DNA of 64,000 nt. Origin: Dacryopinax spathularia. Its lineage: Eukaryota; Basidiomycota; Dacrymycetes; Dacrymycetales; Dacrymycetaceae. Location: the NCBI GenBank assembly GCA_037974965.1, contig JBBPFI010000007.1:1178001-1242000 (forward strand), in the 5' to 3' direction. The position numbers and the translations under genes are program-made. This document shows, in pieces, positions 49,797 through 61,041 of the stretch (position 1 is its first letter; each line of letters begins with the position of its first letter). The notes beneath the pieces were generated by a model. It did no database searches and had not been told where the DNA came from. It saw nothing but the letters and a program-made list of their open reading frames with translations.

Positions 49797-51061
49797 ATGG
49801 GGACAACCGACATTGTCGTGGGTGCAGAAGGCGGGCCTGGAAGAAAAGCTTGGGATGCTCTTACTAGCGAACAACAAGACTTCATCAGACGCCTCCCCAA
49901 GGCGGAGGTGCACGCACATCTGAACGGCTGCATCCCTCTGAACTGTCTACAAGAACTTGCTTCGGATTACTTGGCTGGGAACCCCTCTACCTCGGCTGAT
50001 GTAGTCCAACAAGGCTTGGACGTGCTCCAGAACGGAGTGGTCCTCACGGAAATCTCCGAGTAAGACTTTCTATCGCCCGCTTTAGCTACAATGTTGCTCA
50101 TCGGCCATCAAGCTTCTTCGGCTTGTTTCCCGCCATCTACGCTCTTACCTCAACACCTGCGGCAGTCCAGAAAGCGACCCAAGCAGTGCTCTCATCGTTC
50201 TTGTCAACAGATCCGCCTCAATGCCAGTACATCGAGCTCCGGACAACGCCGCGCAGGACGGAACACATGACGGCCAAAGAGTACCTGACTGCCGTATTGG
50301 ACGTACTGGAGACTTACGAAGGACGGGCTGCGCTGATCCTCAGCGTTGATCGGCGTATGTCTGTCGATGATGTACGGACGAACGTCGAGCTCGCTAAGGA
50401 GCTCAAGCGAGAAGGAAGAGCGATTGTCGGTGTTGATCTTTGCGGCGATCCTTTGGTACTGCCTCGACTCTCTCCTCGGCCTGCTTGCTGATCTCGCAAT
50501 CACACTCCAGGTCGGAAATATGGAGGAGTTCGTGCCTATCCTATCGTCGGTACACGAAGCCGGCCTAAAGCTGACTCTCCATATCGCCGAGGCAAGACTT
50601 CCCTCCCTCCACAGAAGATCCGACTGACTCGCCGCAGACACCCCAAAACGACGAAAAGGACACCCTCACCCTCCTCTCCGCAAAACCTGACCGGCTAGGC
50701 CACGCGACATTTCTCACTCCAGCCGCACAAGCGATTGTCCTGCGGGACAAGATACCAGTAGAGATCTGCCTCACGTCGAACGTGCTTTGCAAGACGGTGC
50801 CCTCGCTGCAGGATCATCATTTGTCGTATTTCTTGACGCATGGACATCCGGTTGTCATCTGCGTAAGTCTCCTCCTTCTACCGCTCGGGAATATGGAAGC
50901 TGAGGTACAGGGACGTGTAGACGGACGATACGCTGCCTTTCAGGAATAGCCTGTTTGGCGAGTATGCGATGCTGCTTGCCCCTCCTCCAAACGGCCTTGG
51001 ACTATCCGAAGCGGAAGTGGAGAGGATAGCCCGCGAGGGAATGGCGACAGCATTCCGCTAG
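49797..51061 (+). CDS. adenosine deaminase-like protein (ADAL/N6-methyl-AMP deaminase type)
   Basis: The family hydrolyses adenosine-type 6-amino purines; ADAL members act on N6-methyl-AMP. The metal-binding HxH is in PKAEVHAHLNGC. Next come FFGLFPAIYALTST, YIELRTTPRR (with ALILSVDRR), IVGVDLCGDPLVGN, LTLHIAET (metal His), DRLGHATFLT (the catalytic His region), CLTSNVLCKTV and HPVVICTDDT (metal Asp). These are in the family order, which favours the ADAL subgroup over classical ADA. An intron at 50592-50637 has a GCAAGA donor. The gene ends in GMATAFR. An in-frame ATG at 49743 would add 18 hydrophobic residues and is less likely. Confidence 0.9.
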
Positions 51062-51400
51062 ACGCGCTTGGCTCAGCGAGGCTAGCAGTGAAAAAACTTA
51101 GACGATACACCACTCCATGACCTCGATACCACTCATCCATCACCACTGTACACCCACTGTGTAGATATAGACGTCATATACCGCATCACTCACTCGCATG
51201 TATTGCAGAGACGCAGACCCCGGCCTCTCCTAGGACGAGGATGTCAAACCTGTCCAGGCGGCTCAGAGACCCAGGTTGATGATTAGACGAGGACGAGATG
51301 TGATGCAAACGCGTGCATTGATAGGCAATAGCTACGACAAGCCATATATCCCCTCAGCGCCCGCACCACACTCATATCCAGACCGACCCAGACGACAACC
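51062..51400. other. intergenic, convergent 3' ends
   Basis: About 340 bp between convergent deaminase and uS10 genes. No feature recognised beyond 3' UTR sequence. Confidence 0.35.
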
Positions 51401-51881
51401 TCAGTTAGCGATGGTCACCTCAACCTCGACACCAGGCTCAAGCGAGATGGAAGTCTATTCACCAAATCAGTACCCATTCACGGAAATCAGAGAAGTGTGG
51501 AGACGCACGATCTGCTTGACGACCTCGCTAGTCGAGTTAAGGTCGATGAGGCGCTTGTGCACCTTGAGCTCGTAGCGGTCCCAGGTCTTCGAACCCTCAC
51601 CGCAAGGGGTCTTGCGGGTCGTGATCTTCAGGACCTTGGTCGGGAGGCGGACGGGGCCCTTCACGCGGAGATCCTTGTCCTTCGCCCTGTTGACGAGGTC
51701 GCCGCAGACTGCACATATCCTGTCAGAACGACACTTGGGATATCAAGGGGAAATGGTAGGACGCACACTTCTCGAGGTTCTTGACGTTCGAGCTGGTGAG
51801 CGTGATGCGGATGCGGTGCATCTTACCGCCGGCGACGTTGCCCGCGGCGTCGTATTCCTTTTCCTTCGCGACGTAACTCAT
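51401..51881 (-). CDS. RPS20: 40S ribosomal protein uS10 (S20)
   Basis: Three exons. The start [15 protein letters not shown] leads to [19 protein letters not shown]. After an intron come [40 protein letters not shown] and [15 protein letters not shown], ending EVVKQI. The last exon gives [17 protein letters not shown]. It is the universal S10 protein that lines the head of the small subunit. Length of about 118 aa fits the family. The splice at the first intron changes the usual Val after LEK to Phe if the donor is at 51766, so that junction is less certain. Confidence 0.95.
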
Positions 51882-52794
51882 CGTTGTTGGCTATTATTGG
51901 CGGATGAGACAGCGGTGACGAAGGGTTGAGTTTAGCTGGTTGTAGCTGATATGCTAGACAGCGAGGAGCAAGTAGAGGAGGATGAGCGCTTGAATGGTCC
52001 CTGACTTGGTGCTGTACAGTTCACTGTTGCGGGTGGCTGAGCGGGCTTTGTTTACTTCAGGGCCGGCTGTACCTGACTGGGCCGCCGGTCTCAGCCTCCG
52101 GTTTCTCCCATTTGTGGCGCCTCATACGAGGTACCTAACTCTCAAGTCCCGTGATAGGCTGGCCCTGGTTCGAATGAATTCATGCTTGTCTTGATCGGGT
52201 ATCGATCAGGGTATCCAACCCTCGTACGGTAGAGACGTGTGATGGTCATGACGCCTCTACCGTACCGTCTGGGCATGACACGCCTTAGCCTGCCTGCGCT
52301 TGTATGCGCAACACACTACTAGAGCCTGTATCTGACTCGAGTATTGACTCAGGTTAACTGACTCGCCCCTATCCATCCATCCTATTGCTCTCGTACAATT
52401 ACGCAACTGAGCCCACACCCGACCGCACAACACACGCGGCCTCCTATATATTTCTGAACCGCCTGACCAGCCCGCCGCCCCTCTTCGCTTGCTTCTCGTA
52501 CCTCACAACTCACACTCCTCCGCTTGGCTGCAACACGGCACTGCACTTGTCCTGAACCTGCCAACAACAATGACTTTTCCCGTGCGGGGTTGACATTATC
52601 AGGGTTCTGGCCCGCTGTTCGTACCGGCTTCGTTCCCTCTCGGCTCCGGGACTCTTGACTCGGGAAACTGCTTATAATCTGACCTTGCTTTCACTGTCTG
52701 TTCCTGGATACCCGTCCCCACTGTCGACTGCTCTCGCTTGACTTGACCTTTAAAGCCTTTTAACTGCCTGAGGAGCGACGATCTCCGCCTGCAA
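51882..52794. promoter_or_regulatory. divergent upstream region, RPS20 and EFM3
   Basis: About 910 bp between divergent starts. It contains the hairpin listed at 52224-52265. Sequence near 52030 and 52170 resembles parts of a tRNA (GGTGGCTGAGCGG, GGTTCGAAT) but does not fold as one. No coding exon was recognised. Confidence 0.4.
52224..52265. repeat. 15-bp inverted repeat (hairpin)
   Basis: The arm GTACGGTAGAGACGT at 52224-52238 pairs with ACGCCTCTACCGTAC at 52251-52265, with one mismatch and a 12-nt loop. It is upstream of RPS20. It could be a regulatory palindrome or the remnant of a small inverted-repeat element. Confidence 0.7.
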
Positions 52795-54492
52795 ATGGCC
52801 TCCCTGCCACCCCTCCTCTTCCGACAATACGCCGCCCTCGCCCCGCCCAGCACGCTCAACATCCCCTCGTCCAGTAAAGAAGCGCACGATATCCTTCTCT
52901 CAATAATCGACGACCCGCACCTCTCCTCGTACCCGCCCTCCCAAGCGTACAAAACCAGATTTTTCAAACGCGTTGTAGACGAGCTCGAAGCGCGCGCAGA
53001 TTACGTAAGGCGCTTCCTCCCTAACTTCGCCCGTGGCCTGGGCGCGAGTGTCTCGCTGCTCCCGCGAAAGGGGCGTCGGTGCCTGCGGGGCTGACATGCA
53101 ATGCGGGGTCGCTGCTTCTTCTGGAGGCGGAAGTCAACCTCAGTTACTGACTTGTTACTCCCTTTAGCCGATAGATGAGGCCATCTACGAAGCCTTCCTA
53201 GAGGCGCTGTCCAGTGGCTCGTAAGTCCCCTTCCTGTCTTCCGGCCGCCGCCGAGAAGCATCGCACGCTAACCGTCTTCCTCGCTTCCTTACTTCCTCGT
53301 GACTTCGTTCCTGGTTCCTCTCCGTCTTCTGTCACTCCGGCCGCATCTCCGTGCCTGTCTTCTTTCGGCTTCCGCACGGCGTTACCCTGTCCTCTCCTCG
53401 CCGACATGTACGCATGGGCGCGCGTTGTTGCCGGTGCCTAGCGAAGGCTGCGGCGCCCATTCTCATTCTCATTCTCATTCTTCCGCCTCGATACTGCAAG
53501 TAAACGCCCCCCAACCGGGGTACAAGACGCACTACTACCCCTTCCTGCATGACCGACATGCAGTCGGCGAAGGAGCGAATGGCGTTCCAGGTGTTCCTGG
53601 CCCCGCCGCCGCAAGGACACCGGCCGCCGAGGATGACGAAGAAGAGGGATGGGGCCGACTGACGGTTTTTGAGAGCCCGTCTTTGGTTGAGGCTGGGACT
53701 ACGGGGTTGAGGACATGGCGCGCGGCGCTCTGGACGGGGGAATGGCTCCTCCAACACTCTGGTACGCTCCATCTCCTTTCCAGCAGCTCAAACGGCTGAG
53801 ACGAGCTTCCAGAAGTGGTACAAGGGAAGAGGGTATTGGAGCTGGGCAGCGGCACGGGTTTCCTTGGTATACTCGTTGCGCAGATCCAGCTCCGAACTGC
53901 AGGGATTGGAGGAGGTGGAGAGGTATGGATGACCGACGTATCCGAGACGGTCCTCCAGCGCAGCGCTACAAACGTCCACTTACCATGCAGTACGTCTTTC
54001 CTCTCCCCAAACCACACACAGCGACGCAAGCTAATGCGGAGAATGGCAGACAAACTGGAAGCTCACCAGGGTATACACCTCCTCCCCCTCGACTGGACAT
54101 CCCCCGCCTCAGAGCTTGAGCAGAGGATGGAGCAGATCAAGCCGGACGTCGTGTTGGCTTGCGACGTCATCTTCGACACGAGTATCATCCCTGATCTTGT
54201 GAAGGTCATCAAGCTTGCACTCGCCACGGCGGGGGAATGCTGGGTTGCGGGGGCGGTCAGGAATATTGAGACTATGGAGGCATTTGTGCGGGAGGCTGGT
54301 GAGTGCATATACTCGCTGAAGCGGAGGGTGAAAGTGCTAAAATGGTGAGCAGAGAGCAGGGGACTGGAGGTCAAGGCTGGGGACTGGGAGTTTGGGGAAG
54401 GAGAGAGGGTGTTCCTCGGTGGAAATGAGGGCGGCGAGGGGATGGGAGAGGTTCGGCTTATGCGCTTGACTAGAGTCGAGGAGGGTTCATAG
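52795..54492 (+). CDS. EFM3: class I methyltransferase, Efm3/FAM86 family (eEF2-lysine)
   Basis: The N-terminal helical segment (PPLLFRQYAALAPPS, AYKTRFFKRVVDELE, IDEAIYEAFLEAL) is the FAM86 N-terminal domain. Next come GYKTHYYPFL, VFESPSLVEAGTTGLRTWRA and LWTGEWLLQHS. The SAM-binding motif is VLELGSGTGFLGIL after splicing. EVWMTDVSETVLQRS, LDWTSP and VVLACDVIFDTSIIPDLV (containing the DxxY/F region) complete the seven-beta-strand fold. It probably methylates a lysine of elongation factor 2. The C-terminal exon is GLEVKAGDWEFGEGERVFL and ends LTRVEEGS. Several short introns; the one after ESPALVEA-type sequence was read only approximately. Confidence 0.88.
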
Positions 54493-54841
54493 TGCGTTGT
54501 TGCCCGCTGGACGAGTGATCCCAGAGGCGGGTCAGACGCGAGGAGAGGGAAGAGCCCCGCGCTCTCCAGGCTGTTGTCGTTCATCGAGTCTGTTTCTCCA
54601 TAACCGAGCTAATGAATATGCCACGACGTCCTTCGATCTGTTGCGAGATACCGCGCACTCGCTCATCCGTACTATGCTCTGTCCACATCGCGGCCGACCC
54701 GCACCCGCACTCGCACAATGGTTGCGGGATAGAAGGTTCTGTCATTTGAAGAACATCCTCGACAGAGTTACAGGCGCCTTTGTGGGCCGTTGTTCGATGG
54801 GTAAAGGGAAAGAAGACATCTAGGATAATGTCCATTCCCAT

Positions 54842-55332
54842 TCAAGGCTCCAACGAGCTGGGGAACGTGCCATTCTCGCGCTGCTCGTCAAACTTGGCGA
54901 TCTACCCACAGTAATCAGTACGACGCATCACCTTACCCTCTCCAGAAATCACGTACCCATTCATCTGCCGCATATGGTCAGTACGATGAGTTGAAAAAGA
55001 GGCTAGGGAGGAGGGACGCACTAGGACACAAAGCGTTATAAGCCCTAAAGAACTGCTTGCACGGGGCGTAATCCTCCCCCCTCGCGTTGATGCATTTATG
55101 GTAGTCGATATAGTTCTGATAGCAGTGCTTGGTCTGGTTCTGGTTCGGGAACCGGGCTGTTCCCACACAACGTATCAGCAGCCATGCTTCCTTCCACCCG
55201 GAGGAGGAGAGACGGACCGTCAAACCCAGCGGTTTGGAATACAAAGTGCCTATTCCACCAACTTATCAGCGCCGACCCTTGGATAACAAGAAGTAGGAGG
55301 AGTGGGACGTACGCGTGATGCTGCTCGGACAT
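54842..55332 (-). CDS. COX12: cytochrome c oxidase subunit 6B (CHCH protein)
   Basis: A small intermembrane-space subunit of complex IV. Exons give MSEQHHA, HFVFQTAGFD, then ARFPNQNQTKHCYQNYIDYH, KCINARGEDYAPCKQFFRAY and NALCP. The paired CX9C and CX10C cysteines (HCYQNYIDYHKC and PCKQFFRAYNALC) form the CHCH fold imported by Mia40. After NALCP an 8-nt exon at 54957-54964 supplies NEW, and the last exon IAKFDEQRENGTFPSSLEP closes the protein. About 82 aa in total, the family's usual size. The start at 55332 is divergent from PRP18. Confidence 0.93.
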
Positions 55333-55593
55333 CTTCAGCTGTAGACGATGTAGACAGAGAGGGACGACGAGGGGAAGCGGTTGAGGGAGGTTGGCTATGA
55401 CGGGAGGGGCGGGCGGACAACGGCGGGATCAATTGCCGTTTGGGTCGGTGTTCCGGCATCATCCACCAAAGAAGCATCGCCCACAGCGAGTGCGGTCCCT
55501 ACGGTGTCTTGCTCGCTGTCTGCTCTAGGTTACTCATCGTCCACTGCAAGCTTCTCATCGTCCGAGCGACCTATACCAGCCAAGATCGCAACG

Positions 55594-56880
55594 ATGGATT
55601 TTCTCGCCCTCGAACTCGAGAAGAAACGGAAAGCTTTGGAGGACCACAACAACCGCCCCAAAAAGTATATGCGGAGGGGCGAGCTCGAAGCGCTCGAGCG
55701 AGAAAAAGAGCTCGCACGGAAACGTGAACTGCTAAAGGTATGTCCACCCTCCTCCACCCTCCTCCACCCTTCTCAAAGACAGCTTGAACTGAAGATAGGA
55801 TGAGTAGGCTCAATCGCCCGCTCGGTCTCCGGCACCTTCTGCGAGCCCTGCTCCGAGGGCTGATACCGCCTCGCCTGCTGCCTCTCCAGCTCCGGAAGGC
55901 GGGGAGAAGAAAGGAGGCGAGCTCGCGCACTTATCGACGAACGAGGTTATCCGCCGCTTGAGACAGAAGGGCCAGCCTGTCACCCTGTTCGGAGAAACGG
56001 AGAGAGAACGGAGGTTGAGGTTGAGGGCGCTGGAGTTGATGGAGGAGCGTGGTGGGGACCGGGCGGGGCAGAATGACTTTAAGCGGGCTCTGGAGCAGCT
56101 CGAGAGTACAGAGACGGAGGCGAAGGCTAAGAAGACTGGGTCTTCCGCTTTACCAACCGCTTCAGGCTCCGCTTCTGCTGCGGGGGAGGGGAAAGAAGAG
56201 GAGAAGCAACAGGACGGGAAGGAGAAGAAGAAGGAAGTCGAGGAGGAGGTCAAACTGGAGTGGATTAAGGATAAGGACGCTAAGGAGAAGCTGTACCCGG
56301 CGATATATTTCGCGCTGAAGAAGAAGCTGAAGGAGTGGGAGCAGGCTATGGCTGAGCGACCAGGTGCGATTCGCTCCTCACCGTCTCTCGCCTCGAATTT
56401 CGTGCTGACCTAGGCTGTAGAGAGTGTAAAGCGCACCGCGCAAGGCAAACTCGCCGCCGCCACCCAAGTCCAATCCGCCGAATACCTCAAGCCGCTATTC
56501 AAGTCCCTCCGTACAAAAAGCATCGACGACGACGTCCTCTCCAAGCTGGCCGAGATCGTGTACTACATGCAGCACCGCCAATACCAGCGGGCGAACGACG
56601 CCTACCTGCGGTTGAGCATCGGCAACGCTGCGTGGCCTATTGGGGTCACCATGGTTGGGATCCATGAGCGGAGCGCGAGGGAGAAGATCTCGACGGACCA
56701 GGTGGCGCATGTGCTGAATGATGAGGTTAGTAGGAAGTATATCCAGAGCGTGAAGCGGTGCGTTCCACCTCCTTTCTTCTCTTTGGAGGAGTGTGATCGG
56801 TGCTGATGCGATGCGGCAGGCTGCTCACGTTCGCGCAAACGAAATACCCGCCAGACGACATCTCGCAGCTCATGGGTTAA
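55594..56880 (+). CDS. PRP18: pre-mRNA splicing factor 18
   Basis: Prp18 acts in the second splicing step with Slu7. The start MDFLALELEKKRKALE is the family N-terminus; the frame stays open upstream but without conservation. The SFM-type motif NEVIRRLRQKGQPVTLFGET follows, with RERRLRLRALEL. After a Lys/Glu-rich linker come EWEQAMAERP, then the C-terminal Prp18 domain: YLKPLFKSLRTKSIDDDVLS, LAEIVYYMQHRQYQRANDAY and LRLSIGNAAWPIGVTMVGIH. It ends with ERSAREKI and LTFAQTKYPPDDISQLMG. Four or more exons; the first intron (from 55738) contains a CCTCCTCCAC tandem. Stop is 106 bp from the convergent SDR. Confidence 0.96.
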
Positions 56881-56986
56881 TCGGATTATTGTCATGTTGT
56901 ACCATCAATGCAATGCTATTGTGCCACTACGTCTCCTTCCCTTCCTTCCCATGGAGAACATCTTCAGCCCTCAGACGCTCAGACGC

Positions 56987-57825
56987 TCAGAACGCCCCCC
57001 ACCCTCCGTCAGCAGTAACGACCGCCCCACTAACGCTCCTCGCCCCCTCCCCACACAAGAACACCGCCAGCCTCGCCACGTCGTCCACGTCACACATATT
57101 CGGCTGCATCGCCATTGTCGTATACGTCAGCTGCTGGTTCTCGGCATGGATGCCTCCCTTGAACGCGTCCTGGATATGCGTGTTGGGCATGGCGCCGGGA
57201 CAGATGACGTTACACCGGATGTTCTTTTTGTGGTAGGCAGCGGCGGTGTTCTTCGTCAGACCGATCAATGCATGTTTGCTCGACGTATATGCGGCCTATA
57301 CACACCCTTCTTATCAGCCACGCTCTCACAGTCAATGATCGATCACGAAAGACGCACCCCAGCCCGGTTCCCGAACAGCCCACCCAAAGAACTAACATTC
57401 AGAATCACTCCTCCCTTCCCCTCCAGCCCCTCTCTAGCAAGGAAATGCTTAACAACAGCCCGACTCATCAACATCGGCCCCGTCAAGTTAACGCCCATCA
57501 CCTTCTCCCACAGCTTCAAGTCCACATCCCCCACAGGAGCATAATCGTCCATCACGCCCGCATTATTCACCAATATATCCACTCTCCCGAATTTCTGAAT
57601 GGTCTCATCGACGATCTTTTGTACGGAGTCGGGCGAAGTCACGTCCCCTGTTATGCCGTGTGCGAAGTCACCCAGTTCGGCGACGGTGGAGGAGAGGTAG
57701 GTGGGGTTGATGTCGACTAGGACGGTTTTGGCGCCGGAGGAGAGGAAGGTTTTGGCGATTGATTTTCCGAGGCCGCCGCCTGCGCCGGTGACGATGACGA
57801 CTTTGGAGGTGGAGGAGTCGGCCAT
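56987..57825 (-). CDS. short-chain dehydrogenase/reductase, tandem copy 1
   Basis: Classical SDR of about 255 aa in two exons. The cofactor loop is VTGAGGGLG, followed by VLVDINPTYLSS, GDVTSPDSVQ and ILVNNAGVMD. Active-site Ser is in VILNVSSLGGLFG, and the YxxxK motif is AAYTSSKHA at the second exon's start. The C-terminus reads VICPGAMPNTHIQ and VSGAVVTADGGWGAF. VLVDIN (acidic residue at the end of the second strand) suggests NAD rather than NADP. The substrate is unknown. The intron after NRAG is in the same place as in the neighbouring paralogue at 58444-59285. Confidence 0.92.
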
Positions 57826-58443
57826 ACTGTGTTCAGTAGTCCTCCTTACTCGAGCAGGAGGAGTATGAGCAGAGGACCGGCGAGGTGCGGATATCATGTC
57901 CGCTCCCAGAAGGAGCTCTCTTTATACCGTTTCAGTCGCGCAGCCCATCAGGGAACACGTTCATGTTCGACCGTGACCGACTCGCCGAGCCCTCAGATCA
58001 GTTCATCAATGATCGATCAATGTGACCGACCCGGTGGTTTGCGTGGGAAATGCGGGGCGGGGTTACGAACCCTGAGTTGTGCCGGGGGCCGGCGACGTTA
58101 GCGGCCACCGCGGGAGGACGCGCACTGGGACGGAATCGCAGTATATATGAGACTGTACTCGGGGCGTTGCAGTTCATTCGCTCGAAATCCACACAATTGT
58201 ACATGAGACAGATGGATAGGATAACAGAAGATGCTGGCTGATACGAATCAAGTAGGTGCTGAAATATAGACGCGGTCAGTAGTATCAGAGGATGTCTGAA
58301 GTCGGCGGAAGGCGCCTCGCTCAACGAGCTTCCATGCCAGCGCATGGATCGCTGCTTCTCTTGTAGTCACTTCCTCTCCCTTCCCCATCTTTGCTCCGAG
58401 AATCAAAACGCGCTCAGAGACAAACAAAATGCCGATCCCAACC
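57826..58443. other. spacer between the tandem SDR genes
   Basis: About 620 bp holding the promoter of the first SDR and the 3' UTR of the second. No exon was recognised. Parts may be leftover duplicated sequence. Confidence 0.4.
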
Positions 58444-59285
58444 TCAAAACGCCCCCCACCCCCCATCAGCACTCACCACCGCCCCGCTCACCGTCCTCGC
58501 CCCGTCCGAACACAAAAATACCGCCAGATTCGCCACATCATCCACATCGCACAAATTGGGCTCCATAGACATCGTAGCCTGCGTCCTCTTCTGGCCTTCT
58601 TCGTGCACGCCACGCTGTGAGGCCGTCTGGAGGATGTTGGTGCCTGGCATCGCACCGGGACAGATGACGTTGCACCGGATATGTTTCTTGTGGTAGGCTG
58701 CGGCGGTGTTCTTTGTAAACCCAATCAGGGCGTGTTTGCTAGTAGTATACGCGACCTACACACTGCTCTGTCAGCTTCTTCCTTTTCTGAACAGCGAATA
58801 CGAGCAAAAAGATAGCGCACCCCAGCCCGATGGCCAAACAGCCCGCTAATAGAGCTAACATTCAAGATCACCCCTCCCCTCCCCTCCTCCCGACCCAAAA
58901 ACAGCCTCACCGCCGCCCGACTCAACAGCATAGGACCCGTCAAATTAACACCCATCACTTTCTCCCACAATCCCAAATCCACATCGCCCACAGGTGCATA
59001 ATTGTCCATTACTCCGGCATTGTTAACCAGGATGTCCAGCTTTCCGAATTTCTCGATGGTCTGATCGACGATGCTTTGGACGGAAGCGGGCGAGGAGACG
59101 TCCCCCTGTATCCCATGGGCGTGGGAGCCCAGTTCGCTGACGGTGGACGAGAGGAGAGAGGCATTGATGTCGACTAGGACGACCTTCGCCCCAGCGGCGA
59201 GGAAGGCTTTGGCCATCGCTTTCCCAAAGCCGGCCGCGGCGCCAGTGATGATGGCGACTGTCGACTCGAGCAAAGCGACAGGCAT
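58444..59285 (-). CDS. short-chain dehydrogenase/reductase, tandem copy 2
   Basis: Paralogue of the SDR at 56987-57825, in the same orientation with the same single intron position. The cofactor loop is ITGAAAGFG, the Rossmann acidic strand VVLVDINASLL, and ILVNNAGVMDNYAPVGDVDL matches copy 1 almost word for word. VILNVSSISGLFG and VAYTTSKHALIGF give Ser, Tyr and Lys. The C-terminus VSGAVVSADGGWGAF is shared. The most changed part is the substrate loop after VICPGAMPGT (copy 2 ILQTASQRGVHEE, copy 1 HIQDAFKGGIHAE). This suggests a recent duplication with some change of substrate range. Copy 2 starts MPVALLESTV and appears intact. Confidence 0.92.
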
Positions 59286-59775
59286 TTATCGTTCTCGAAG
59301 ATGAGGATATAATGGGGTTGATCGGATCAGGCGGGGAGTCATACTTTCCCAAGCGAGCTTGGTGTACTTATACTTTATCCATCCCGATATGTGGAAATGT
59401 GGGTCGCCGGACGAGCGTGGAGGTCGAGGCGAGAGAGCGATGGTAGGAAATCCGGGGTAGGGCACCCTATGCCGGGTTTGCCGATCGGGGCAAGGTCGTT
59501 AGTCGGCTCGAGCTCGGTCGTCCTTCGTATGTATGCACACCCCCAGTTCGGCGCGTTGATCCACCGCTACGAATAGTACCGTAGTACCGTACAGGCTGTC
59601 CCCTCTTTCATGTCGGCGTTGGGCAGCAAGCAGAAGACGCGTTTGCGCGAGGAAAGCGGGGACGCGACTCACCGTGACATGACGTTGCTTAGTCAGCTGA
59701 TATTGCACGCCTGTCTTCTCTTTCTCGCAAGAGTCACATTCTTCTCTTTCTCCCACCTAGTTGATCCCGCGATCG
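59286..59775. promoter_or_regulatory. divergent upstream region, SDR copy 2 and hydrolase-fold gene
   Basis: About 490 bp between divergent start codons. It probably contains both promoters. No exon or repeat was recognised. Confidence 0.35.
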
Positions 59776-60745
59776 ATGGCCTCCTCATCGAGCAACCTGA
59801 CCGTCCGCCCCGTTCCAGCCCAAGACAGTCCAAGACGGAAGCCCGCGCCTAAGAAACTGCCGCTCAAGTTCGCCTATACTGCGAGTGATGACGGGACGGA
59901 TGAGAACCTGTTAATCCTCTTACATGGCTTAGGTTTGTCCTGGTTCCTTTTCTGATCTTCCGATCAGCGGCTCATTCTGGGCTTATTCTTCTGGCGATGC
60001 TCTTCTGTATGATAGGCGATACAGAGATACCGTTCGCCAACCTCGGCCGATCGCTCAAGCTCCCACAGACGGCTACACTCTCACTCCGCGCCCCGCTGAG
60101 GTAAGACACCATTGCACGGACTCCACCGATCGCCAGACTCACTCACCAGCGATCTTCAGGATCCCCTTCCTGGAAGAAGAAGCCTACCAATGGTACCCCT
60201 CCTTTGACCCGCTCGGAGACCTACTCGAGCGCCCAGACCCAACCGGTGCACTCGAGACCCTCCTCTCCGTCCTCCAGACACTCGTGAACGAGTGCCAATG
60301 GCCGCCGGACAGGATACATCTGTTCGGCTTCGCCCAGGGCGGCAGTGTGGCGGCTGAGCTCGCTATTAAGGTTTGGAAGGAAAGGACATTCTCTTCGGAG
60401 GGTGAGACGATCCAGCGCGTGGGGATGGCGTCTGTCGTTAGTGTTGGTGGACCGCTGTTGTCCCACCCGACTATTAACCCGCTTTGCGCCACGCCTGTCC
60501 TGGTGTTTCATCGCTTGCCGCCTTCGAACTCTGCCCTGCCAAATGGCGCGCTCGCTTCGTTCAGGAAAGGATTCGAGCGCGTGCAGGAGGTCAAGTTCAC
60601 TGGTGGGGAAGGGATGCCGAGGAACCGCCAGGAATGGGAGCCGATCATGCGCTTCTGGTCGGAGGTTTTACAAAGGCGAAGGACGCGCGATCTGTATGAA
60701 GTTGTTTCCCAAGGAGTCGTCGACGATGATAAAGCAGTGCGTTGA
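59776..60745 (+). CDS. carboxylesterase/phospholipase-fold alpha/beta hydrolase, Ser-less nucleophile elbow
   Basis: Exons give KLPLKFAYTASDDGTDENLL, ILLHGLG, then DTEIPFANLGRSL, LPQTATLSLRAPL, and IPFLEEEAYQWYPSFD. This order (HGLGD, then ape-like strand, then W-F) is that of the fungal phospholipase/carboxylesterase family. The nucleophile elbow reads HLFGFAQGGSVAAE, so the family's Ser (GFSQG) is Ala here. The usual Asp segment (GxxDxVVP) is also not recognisable; in its place is TPVLVFHRLPPSNSALP. A conserved histidine is likewise not evident. The protein may be a pseudoenzyme, unless Ser in GGS has taken over. Similar GFAQGG elbows may occur in fungal relatives. Ends at DDKAVR. Confidence 0.78.
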
Positions 60746-61041
60746 AGGCGGCCAGAGGATGGTAGGCGTGTACTGTGTCACTGTAATACATTGCTATCAA
60801 TAGGATGGACGAGAATAAGTTGTACAGAGGTTGCTTTCCGTACACGAATATGGATGTCTGTTAGGTCATTACTATGAGGAGGGCAAAAACAAAATACTGA
60901 CATGAATCGGACGAGAAGAAGTCATGACCATGAGAAATATAATGATGAGAATCGTTGTCATGGAAACGACGATAAGAAAAATAGCCATGATGATGAAGTG
61001 AGTCATAGGGGTTCACCAATCCCACTCTGGGGCATACTGGA

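Noticed and set aside
52030-52185. Possible tRNA-Leu/Ser (GGTGGCTGAGCGG with GGTTCGAAT later)
   Set aside because: The two segments are too far apart and T-stem and acceptor stem do not pair.
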